Below are positions 1 to 4,493 of a DNA stretch of 5,134 nt, piece by piece. The first letter of the stretch is position 1. Each line of letters begins with the position of its first letter. The notes under the pieces were generated by a model. The model saw only the letters and a list, made by a program, of their open reading frames with translations. It was not told where the DNA came from and did no database searches. Source of the stretch: Acidobacteriaceae bacterium (GTDB taxonomy: Bacteria; Acidobacteriota; Terriglobia; Terriglobales; SbA1); assembly GCA_003136335.1 (NCBI GenBank), contig PLEA01000555.1, positions 1 to 5,134 of the forward strand, given 5' to 3'. The position numbers were made by a program, and so were the translations under genes.

Positions 1-286
1 ACCGGCCTTCCCGTTCTTCCCGCCATACCTGTTCCATGACCTTGTCAGAGACGTTTCCCGGGGGCTCTGGCCAAGAGACCGACGCTGGCCGTTGGTTTAA
101 GGGTGGGGTCAGAAGGCCATCCGCAACCAATCGCTGCTCCTGCTTGGAGCGTCCTTCCAGACGGCAGGGAACGATCCGCGCCACGGGCTTGTTGCGGTCG
201 CACACAAGCACCTCTTCGCCGTCCCGGACCAGCTGAATATGGGCGCTGAGGTGCGCTTTCAGCTCGGCAATATTGACGGTTCTCAT
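1..286 (-). CDS. Phd/YefM-family type II antitoxin, 3' end beyond the left edge
   Basis: Reading leftwards from ATG 286-284, the frame is open for 95 codons to the window edge. The N-terminus (MRTVNIAELKAHLSAHI) and the following VRDGEEVLVCDRNKPVARIVP (in two parts: VRDGEEVLVC, then DRNKPVARIVP) are the typical Phd/YefM DNA-binding fold: a short strand, a helix with the AELKAHLS pattern, a 'dGeevlV..rnkPVArivP' hairpin. Residues 46-80 are a proline-rich linker, and 80-95 (SDKVMEQVWREEREGR) look like the charged C-terminal helix that docks on a PIN-domain (VapC) or Doc toxin. Antitoxins of this family are usually 80-100 residues, so the stop should lie just outside the window, followed by the toxin gene. 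Expected role: bind and inhibit the toxin, and repress its own promoter. No Shine-Dalgarno is seen, but a promoter-like pair ends 6 bases upstream. The family call is confident; the toxin partner is inferred. Confidence 0.88.
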   Translation of the reverse strand, partial: MRTVNIAELKAHLSAHIQLVRDGEEVLVCDRNKPVARIVPCRLEGRSKQEQRLVADGLLTPPLNQRPASVSWPEPPGNVSDKVMEQVWREEREGR

Positions 287-292
287 GTCGCA

Positions 293-321
293 ATTGTATC
301 GAATGTGACCATGTTAGTCAT
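293..321 (-). promoter_or_regulatory. Putative promoter of the Phd-type antitoxin, giving a nearly leaderless mRNA
   Basis: On the minus strand, ATGACT (321-316) resembles a -35 box (4 of 6), and TACAAT (298-293) a -10 box (5 of 6), with 17 bases between them. A start site about 7 bases past the -10 would fall on or next to the antitoxin ATG at 286, implying a leaderless transcript. This fits the lack of a ribosome binding site in front of that ATG. It is a visual match only. Confidence 0.4.
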
Positions 322-440
322 CTGCTATTTTCCTGCACTCGATGCTGAATCCGCAATTATTTCATCTGCGTTTCATCGAGCGACTGGAAATCCCGGATAC
401 GTGGCGTGCCGAAAGAACAGAGAATATTTAGGCGGCATAT

Positions 441-469
441 GTTGGTGGGTCAGCTTTCTGACCCCCAAC
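441..469. repeat. Bulged inverted repeat / strong hairpin
   Basis: GTTGG-T-GGGTCAG (441-453) pairs with CTGACCC-CCAAC (458-469) around a CTTT loop, giving 12 base pairs with one bulged T. No run of T follows on either strand, so it does not look like a standard intrinsic terminator. It could be an intergenic palindromic repeat of the REP type, a transcript-end structure shared by the flanking genes, or a relic. Whether it is repeated elsewhere in the genome cannot be judged from this window. Confidence 0.75.
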
Positions 470-589
470 CCTGAGTGTCTCGGCGTCGGCAAAGATTTCG
501 ACGTCGAGATTGCGGCCGCCCTCAAACTCCGGGCCTAGTGGGCCGGTCGCTCCAATTCTGCTAAGCTGAGCAGCGTCAACATCGAGACT

Positions 590-595
590 AGAGGA
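590..595 (+). promoter_or_regulatory. Ribosome binding site for the ROK kinase
   Basis: AGAGGA lies 7 bases before the GTG at 603 and decides for this start over the in-frame GTGs at 609 and 612, which would leave too little protein before the DLGGT motif. Confidence 0.7.
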
Positions 596-602
596 CACAA
601 CC

Positions 603-1619
603 GTGGAAGTGGTGGCCGGCGTGGATCTTGGCGGAACAGCCATCAACTATACGTTAGTGAACCGGGAAGAACAGTTTCTCATCGAGGGGCTGTGCGAGCA
701 TCCGGCACTTTCGAAGCAGGGACCCGAGGTCTGCCTCCAGCAGATCGCAACCGGTCTCAAGATCGCCACCGACCTGGCGGGCGTTGCTCTTGACGACGTA
801 GTCGCCATCGGCCTCGATACGCCCGGTCCGTCCAGTGCCGCCGGCCAGCTCAGCGCGCGGGGTTCCACCAACTTTGTGCATCCCAAGTGGGCGGGATTCG
901 ATATCCGCGAGGGTCTGGCGCACAAATTAGGCAAGCCCGTGTCGTACTTGAACGATGCCAACGCAGCCGCGCTCTGGGGACACTATGCGATCTTCGGAGC
1001 CAACAGCCGCGAAACATCGATTTCCGACGTCGTCGGTACGGGCAACGGAGGAGGCATCATCCTCGACGGCAACGTTGTGAAGGGCAAGAACGGATTCGGC
1101 GGAGAGCTGGGCCACGTAGTGATTCCCTATCAAAGCATAGCGGGGATCGCCGGCATCAAGCCGCGCTGCAATTGCGGACGAATCGGCGACTTGGAGTCGC
1201 TGTGCTCTCTCACCGCGATTGAGAGGACTCTCTTACCGTATTTTCTGCAGCGCTATTCGGGCCACGCCCTGGCGAAGCAGGATCCCCACCAGGCGGCCAA
1301 ACTCGTTCGCGGTTTGGCGGATCGGGGCGATCCCATGTGCAAAGAAATTTTCCGGGTTCAGGCCCATGCCTTGGGACTCTTTTTCGACGAAATGGTGAAT
1401 ACTTTCGACCCAGATGCGTTGATCGTCGGCGGCGGTGTGCTGGAAACGAGTAAAGAATTCCAGCAGTGGTTTCTGTTAGAGATCCGCGCAGGCATGCCGA
1501 CCCAGCGGGAGGAGCAGGCCAACATTCCAATTCACGTGATGCCTAACGGCGATTCTGCCGGGGCGCGAGGCGCTGCGTTAGAGGCGCTCAAACTTGCGAG
1601 GCAGAGCGGTCTCGCATAG
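603..1619 (+). CDS. ROK-family sugar kinase (glucokinase-like)
   Basis: A 338-residue cytoplasmic kinase predicted to phosphorylate a hexose (glucose, mannose, fructose or an amino sugar) with ATP or polyphosphate. The GTG start gives the usual short lead before the phosphate-binding DLGGT (residues 8-12). LNDANAAALWG supplies the catalytic Asp118; VGTGNGGG (144-151) is the second phosphate motif; GGELGH carries the sugar-contacting Glu168 and His171; VGGGV (275-279) is the adenosine-site motif. The ROK zinc signature CxCGxxGCxE is present as CNCGRIGDLE (189-198), so the third cysteine is replaced by Asp196. Length is slightly above the usual 290-330 residues. There is no N-terminal DNA-binding domain, so it is a kinase rather than a NagC/Mlc-type repressor. 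It stands alone on the plus strand, convergent with the FN3 gene, with no sugar transporter nearby to name its substrate. The family is certain; the substrate is not. Confidence 0.93.
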   Translation: MEVVAGVDLGGTAINYTLVNREEQFLIEGLCEHPALSKQGPEVCLQQIATGLKIATDLAGVALDDVVAIGLDTPGPSSAAGQLSARGSTNFVHPKWAGFDIREGLAHKLGKPVSYLNDANAAALWGHYAIFGANSRETSISDVVGTGNGGGIILDGNVVKGKNGFGGELGHVVIPYQSIAGIAGIKPRCNCGRIGDLESLCSLTAIERTLLPYFLQRYSGHALAKQDPHQAAKLVRGLADRGDPMCKEIFRVQAHALGLFFDEMVNTFDPDALIVGGGVLETSKEFQQWFLLEIRAGMPTQREEQANIPIHVMPNGDSAGARGAALEALKLARQSGLA

Positions 1620-1677
1620 TGGCACCGGCTGAGCGGAAGAGAACAGCAATTGTCTCGATAGGACTTCAGGCCGGATT

Positions 1678-2319
1678 TTACTGCGACCCGTTCGATGCCC
1701 GACAGAGTGGATACGAGCCTACCGTTACAGAAACAGTGGGCTCGTTGGTGGGAGGGATTTGTGCCGGTGCCTGGTTCGAAAATGCGCTAGTGGCTCCTCC
1801 CAGATTAATCGCTTCTACCACATAGTAGTAAAGTGCGCCATCTTGCACCAGATCGTCGACGCAAGCGGTGCCGGCGATTGGTCTCTTGTTAATCCACTCA
1901 CAGTCTCGGCATGGGGGTTTCTCATTTGCCGGATTCGGCGTAGTGCTCCGATACAAACAATATCCCACAGCCTGCCGGTCGGAAGACGGAGAGCTCGCTT
2001 TCCACGTAAGGATCACTTTGTGGTGGCCGGTCTGCGATGACCGTTGCAGGATGGGAGTGGTTGTGGTCGGACAAGGGGGCAGGTTAGGTTGCGCTGCTGC
2101 CAAACGTTTTTTCTCATGGTTGGAAGTTTGTCTCAACACCAGAGTCGCGCTCGGACTCACCCGTCTTGCGGTAGCAAGCAATCGCGATGCGTAAACAACA
2201 AGCAATACCAGTACACTCACCGCTAAAAAGGAAATGAAGTGCACCGGCCGCACATTGACCTTGTGGTGATTCCTAAGCATTGTTTCACGTTGCTGCGAGC
2301 AAAGCCGCGTATCAGCCAT
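1678..2319 (-). CDS. Membrane-anchored fibronectin type III domain protein, exosortase-linked
   Basis: A 213-residue protein of unknown specific function. After a short basic N-terminus comes one hydrophobic helix (about residues 27-49, FISFLAVSVLVLLVVYASRL), probably a signal anchor that places the rest outside the cytoplasm. Residues 50-97 are a low-complexity linker rich in Ser, Thr and Pro. Residues 98-188 look like an FN3 domain: VILTWKASS, then GYCLYRST, then YYYVVEAINLGGATSAFSN, the typical strands B, C and F-G. Cysteines at 121, 137, 140 and 153 could form disulfides in the periplasm. The start at 2319-2317 lies 2 bases after the exosortase stop, suggesting translational coupling; a second ATG at 2280 would also keep the anchor. 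I see no C-terminal PEP-CTERM signal, so it does not look like a sorting substrate. It may be an accessory or surface protein of the exosortase locus. Confidence 0.8.
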   Translation of the reverse strand: MADTRLCSQQRETMLRNHHKVNVRPVHFISFLAVSVLVLLVVYASRLLATARRVSPSATLVLRQTSNHEKKRLAAAQPNLPPCPTTTTPILQRSSQTGHHKVILTWKASSPSSDRQAVGYCLYRSTTPNPANEKPPCRDCEWINKRPIAGTACVDDLVQDGALYYYVVEAINLGGATSAFSNQAPAQIPPTNEPTVSVTVGSYPLCRASNGSQ

Positions 2320-2321
2320 TG

Positions 2322-3227
2322 TTACCCATCTCTCGGTGCGAAGTCTCTCGGCTGCGCGTCACCTCGGCGAGCAATCCAGATAAGAAGAATGACGGTTGCC
2401 AGAGCAATCAGAAAGTAGATGATTCCTCCCTGATGATGAAGTCTGCCGGTTATGAAACTCCGGTCTACGCGCGTTGTCAGAATTGCCAGGACAAATATGC
2501 GAAGCCCATTCTTAGCCACCGAGAGAGGGATCGCAACTGCGATCACCAGGGCCTTTCGCCAAACTGAGCGCAAAAGCACCTGCGCAAGAACCATGGTTGT
2601 CACCACTAACATCAGGCTCGAACGGATGCTGCTGCATTCTGGAGCAACCTCGACGGTCAATCCTGGAATGGTGATCAGTGTTCCATCTTGAGTCGACGGC
2701 ACGCCAAAGAGTGCAAACAGCAGGCGAGCCGAGGCAACCGAGCCTTCCTGCAGCAACCTTACGATTGGATGCAGTATGACTTCGGGCAAGGGAACGCTCC
2801 AAAACAAGAAGCAAAGGGGGAAGAGAGCACGCTGAAAAGCGCGAGTGCCAAAAGATACGATAAAGGCGCCGATCCACCACACAACAAGTGCCAGCATGTT
2901 TACCGAAAGTTGCTCGTCGCGTGGCAGGGAAGAAAGGTGCAGTCTTGCAATCACTGTCGCCACAATAGCCGCGACGAGCAAAATTAAGCCAATGCCTGAA
3001 TGCGATTCCCCCGAAGATTCGGACGATTTCCACTCCAGGTATATCAACGAGAGGCTGACAGGCAGAATCAGCAAGATATGCGTGTATTGCTCGTCGCGCA
3101 GGGCCAGCGCGAATGAAGAGATGAGAGGACTCCACCAAATCAGCAAAGAAATCGCGCCGAGAACGGAAAAGCGTGAGAGTGGCGACAATTTGGAAGTTGA
3201 TTCTCGGGTCGAACTGGTCAGCACCAT
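2322..3227 (-). CDS. Exosortase/archaeosortase-family transmembrane protein-sorting enzyme
   Basis: A 301-residue polytopic membrane protein with about eight hydrophobic helices (roughly 20-42, 49-65, 79-96, 110-126, 135-148, 203-220, 226-247 and 268-286). The family's catalytic triad is visible: Cys198 in VAPECSSIRSS, Arg243 in KNGLRIF, and His264 (or His265) in GRLHHQGGIIYF. FWSVPLPEVI (142-151) matches the conserved stretch before the active site. By analogy with EpsH/XrtA, it should cleave C-terminal sorting tags (PEP-CTERM or a variant) of exported proteins at the cytoplasmic membrane and pass them to an acceptor. The EpsI-like C-terminal domain found in some members is absent. GGCGGA lies 7 bases before the ATG. 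It is followed 2 bases later by the FN3 gene; the RES toxin stops about 58 bases upstream. The exact subtype cannot be assigned, and no substrate is seen here. Confidence 0.92.
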   Translation of the reverse strand: MVLTSSTRESTSKLSPLSRFSVLGAISLLIWWSPLISSFALALRDEQYTHILLILPVSLSLIYLEWKSSESSGESHSGIGLILLVAAIVATVIARLHLSSLPRDEQLSVNMLALVVWWIGAFIVSFGTRAFQRALFPLCFLFWSVPLPEVILHPIVRLLQEGSVASARLLFALFGVPSTQDGTLITIPGLTVEVAPECSSIRSSLMLVVTTMVLAQVLLRSVWRKALVIAVAIPLSVAKNGLRIFVLAILTTRVDRSFITGRLHHQGGIIYFLIALATVILLIWIARRGDAQPRDFAPRDG

Positions 3228-3241
3228 GTGCTAGTCCGCCA

Positions 3242-3276
3242 GCAAATATTGTAAAGTTTTTCAGTCACGCATTTGC
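3242..3276 (-). promoter_or_regulatory. Possible promoter/operator of the exosortase-FN3 operon
   Basis: In the gap between the RES stop and the exosortase start, the minus strand holds TACAAT (3253-3248), a 5-of-6 match to a -10 box, about 20 bases before the ATG. It is bracketed by a perfect 6-bp inverted repeat, GCAAAT (3242-3247) and ATTTGC (3271-3276). No good -35 box stands at the right distance, so an activator or an alternative sigma factor would be needed, or the signal is chance in an AT-rich gap. Confidence 0.3.
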
Positions 3277-3285
3277 GGCTCAGCA

Positions 3286-3789
3286 TCATTTCTGAAACCT
3301 CTTGCGCCTACCGTGGCCTGTTCGATTCACAAACATGCGCGGATCGTAATTCAGCGCTGCTACTTTGTGTATGTCAATCTGTTCGTAGTCGGAATGCGCG
3401 GGGTTGATCAGCCAGTTATTTTCGGCGGGAGCGAGAACAGCAGGTACGATTAGAATGCAGTGTTCCCCGCGCTGCGCAAATTCGTCTCCCAGCCGGGCAA
3501 GTGCAGGAGGGGCAGCGGCTTCTCGCCAGTTTGCGGGCATATCGCGGACTTCAACGCGTTCTCGGGCCAAATCATCTGGAACTTCCGCGACAGCCAAAAC
3601 CAGATCAGCCGGGGGATCTTCCTTATCAAGATGTACGAAATATTCCAACATGGCGAGGGATTGGTGTTCCGAAGTATAGCTGAGGCGCGTCCCCGGACTC
3701 GACCAGCGCCCGCCATAGCGGTAAGCGCCCTCCCCATCAAACGGGGCACGGGCAAATGCTCGGCGCAGAATCCGATAGATGAGGCTCAA
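3286..3789 (-). CDS. RES-domain toxin (predicted NAD+-degrading) of a type II TA system
   Basis: A 167-residue RES-family protein (PF08808). Studied members such as MbcT and the Pseudomonas putida RES toxin degrade NAD+. Starting from the TTG at 3789-3787 the protein opens (M)SLIYRILRRAF, the normal beginning of the domain. Visible family features are Tyr5-Arg6, GGRWSSPG with Arg28 (26-33), YTSE (38-41), Glu49 in LAMLEYF, and NWLINPAHSDY with Ser133 (125-135); Arg, Glu and Ser give the family its name. The TTG overlaps the antitoxin stop (TTGA), with GGAG 4 bases upstream, so translation is coupled. A longer frame starting at 3909 adds 40 Arg/Ser/His-rich residues that are only a shadow of the antitoxin gene. 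All key positions seem intact, so it should be active. It lies downstream of its antitoxin, the usual order for this family. Confidence 0.93.
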   Translation of the reverse strand: MSLIYRILRRAFARAPFDGEGAYRYGGRWSSPGTRLSYTSEHQSLAMLEYFVHLDKEDPPADLVLAVAEVPDDLARERVEVRDMPANWREAAAPPALARLGDEFAQRGEHCILIVPAVLAPAENNWLINPAHSDYEQIDIHKVAALNYDPRMFVNRTGHGRRKRFQK

Positions 3790-4223
3790 CTCACTCCGCC
3801 GTAGGCGATGCGACCCAAAATGCTTTCTACCTGACGCGCTCCCAACTCCGTGTCGATCATGGCTACGGGAGCGAGGCCGCCAAGGGTGCGATTCGGACGT
3901 TTGAGCCAACGTAGTGCGCGCTCGTGGTCGCCCAGATATTCATCAGCAATAGCGACAATCCGAGCCAAGCGGTAAAGCCGATCGGATTCGTAAGGCGCAA
4001 GCCTTCCACTGCGCCGTCGGCGCTGCAAACTTCGCGACGAGAGGTCAAGAGCGCGAGCGAGTTCTTTCAAGGTCAAACCGGATGCTCGCATCAACTCTTC
4101 CACCACGGCCGGAGCAAATCCCTCTCGGATCGCATCGCGCATATCGTGGTCACTGGAGAGAACGCGTCCGAGCGCGTGCTCTCCGCCTAATTCTCGGACT
4201 ACAGCTCTGAGTTCGTTTACCAT
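3786..4223 (-). CDS. Xre/MbcA/ParS-type antitoxin (DUF2384) to the RES toxin
   Basis: A 145-residue antitoxin and likely repressor. Residues 47-72 form an Xre-like helix-turn-helix (SGLTLKELARALDLSSRSLQ, then an Arg-rich run). Residues 85-143 are the DUF2384 toxin-binding domain, with the recognisable GD (98-99), RWLKRPNRTLGG (105-116), MIDTELGAR (122-130) and LGRIAYG (136-142). The C-terminal end normally blocks the RES active site. The ATG at 4223-4221 is preferred: it places the usual dozen or so residues before LGG and lies about 11 bases after a good promoter. A longer form from the TTG at 4262 (158 residues) has a plausible GGAAGG ribosome site, but its first codons would overlap that promoter and its operator-like palindrome. 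The family assignment is firm; the start is moderately sure. Confidence 0.93.
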   Translation of the reverse strand: MVNELRAVVRELGGEHALGRVLSSDHDMRDAIREGFAPAVVEELMRASGLTLKELARALDLSSRSLQRRRRSGRLAPYESDRLYRLARIVAIADEYLGDHERALRWLKRPNRTLGGLAPVAMIDTELGARQVESILGRIAYGGVS

Positions 4224-4233
4224 TATGTCGCTT

Positions 4234-4262
4234 ATCGTAGCGCCAAATGGCGTCACCGTCAA
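4234..4262 (-). promoter_or_regulatory. Promoter and operator-like palindrome of the xre-res TA operon
   Basis: On the minus strand TTGACG (4262-4257, 5 of 6 to the -35 consensus) is followed after exactly 17 bases by TACGAT (4239-4234, 4 of 6 to the -10). Transcription would begin near 4227, only about 4 bases before the ATG at 4223. Inside the spacer is the inverted repeat CGCCA-AA-TGGCG (4241-4252), well placed for the helix-turn-helix antitoxin to block RNA polymerase. This matches the autoregulation usual in type II TA operons; binding itself is inferred. Confidence 0.55.
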
Positions 4263-4413
4263 GAAACGTACCTTCCACTAGAAAATAGGCCGCCCATGCT
4301 TTTCACGCGGACATTCCGGAGTTGTTTAAGAGTCCGTCCTTTAACTCGAGTTGCGCGAGGCGTACCTCTTGCCGCAAGCCGTTTTTGTCGGGACCACGTC
4401 CGTTTGTCGCAAT

Positions 4414-4446
4414 TGAGTAATCTAAAGCTTGAATTTTGATTACTCA
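4414..4446. repeat. Perfect 9-bp inverted repeat with AT-rich loop
   Basis: TGAGTAATC (4414-4422) and GATTACTCA (4438-4446) are exact reverse complements around 15 bases, in which AAA and TTT (4424-4426 and 4434-4436) can extend the stem across a T/T mismatch. It lies about 50 bases beyond the stop of the TPR gene. There is no T-run after either arm, so a regulator site or an mRNA 3' end structure is as likely as a terminator. Confidence 0.65.
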
Positions 4447-4450
4447 TATG

Positions 4451-4467
4451 CGCCAACGTTCTTGGCG
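4451..4467. terminator. Short hairpin downstream of the TPR gene, without a T-tract
   Basis: CGCCAA (4451-4456) pairs with TTGGCG (4462-4467) around CGTTC, a 6-bp GC-rich stem about 27 bases past the TPR stop. Together with the 4414-4446 inverted repeat it could end or stabilise the TPR transcript. The absence of a run of T makes intrinsic termination doubtful. Its CGCCA/TGGCG arms also resemble the TA operator palindrome at 4241-4252, so it could be a second antitoxin binding site. Confidence 0.3.
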
Positions 4468-4493
4468 ACTGCGACGAGGGGGCAGGCGAACGT

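Larger units (their letters stand above)
287..602. other. Intergenic region between divergent antitoxin and ROK kinase genes
   Basis: No convincing gene is seen on either strand. It contains the putative antitoxin promoter at its left end, a strong bulged hairpin at 441-469, a self-complementary TCGACGTCGA at 499-508, a small mismatched inverted repeat at 529-546 (CCGGGCC / GGGCCGG around TAGT), and a 5-bp stem CTGCT/AGCAG at 558-573 just ahead of the ROK ribosome binding site. Open frames here (for example plus 239-538 and minus 428-646) resemble no family I know. I see no good sigma-70-type promoter for the ROK gene. Confidence 0.6.
4224..4493. other. Intergenic region between the TPR gene and the TA operon
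   Basis: It holds the TA promoter/operator at its left end and two inverted repeats (4414-4446 and 4451-4467) near the end of the TPR gene. A 65-codon minus-strand frame (4456 to 4259) is Arg-rich, resembles nothing I know and runs into the TA promoter, so I do not call it a gene. No tRNA-like or transposon-end sequence was recognised. Confidence 0.5.

Noticed and set aside
361..425. Short minus-strand frame encoding a stretch like GTPRIRDFQSLDETQMK before a stop
   Set aside because: Too short, no start or family match; at most a gene remnant.
239..538. Plus-strand 99-residue open frame
   Set aside because: Starts inside the antitoxin gene, resembles no family, and runs through the hairpin at 441-469.
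428..646. Minus-strand 72-residue open frame
   Set aside because: Starts inside the ROK gene. The 428-540 part has coding-like third-base use, so a decayed gene end is possible, but no family is recognisable.
1620..1677. Terminator between the convergent ROK and FN3 genes
   Set aside because: Expected there, but I find no stable hairpin followed by a T-run on either strand.
1619..1825. Plus-strand frame whose GTG overlaps the ROK stop (TAGTG)
   Set aside because: The overlap looks like a coupled gene, but it is antisense to the FN3 gene and has no recognisable domain.
2512..3138. Long minus-strand 208-residue frame inside the exosortase
   Set aside because: Out-of-frame shadow; the exosortase frame has the catalytic motifs and membrane helices, this one is rich in Cys, Arg and His without a pattern.
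287..4415. Shared 10-mer GTCGCAATTG at 287-296 and 4406-4415, both upstream of antitoxin genes
   Set aside because: A shared 10-mer is expected by chance in a window this size, and the flanks do not match.
4259..4456. Minus-strand 65-residue Arg-rich frame between the TPR and TA genes
   Set aside because: TTG start, no family resemblance, and overlaps the predicted TA promoter.
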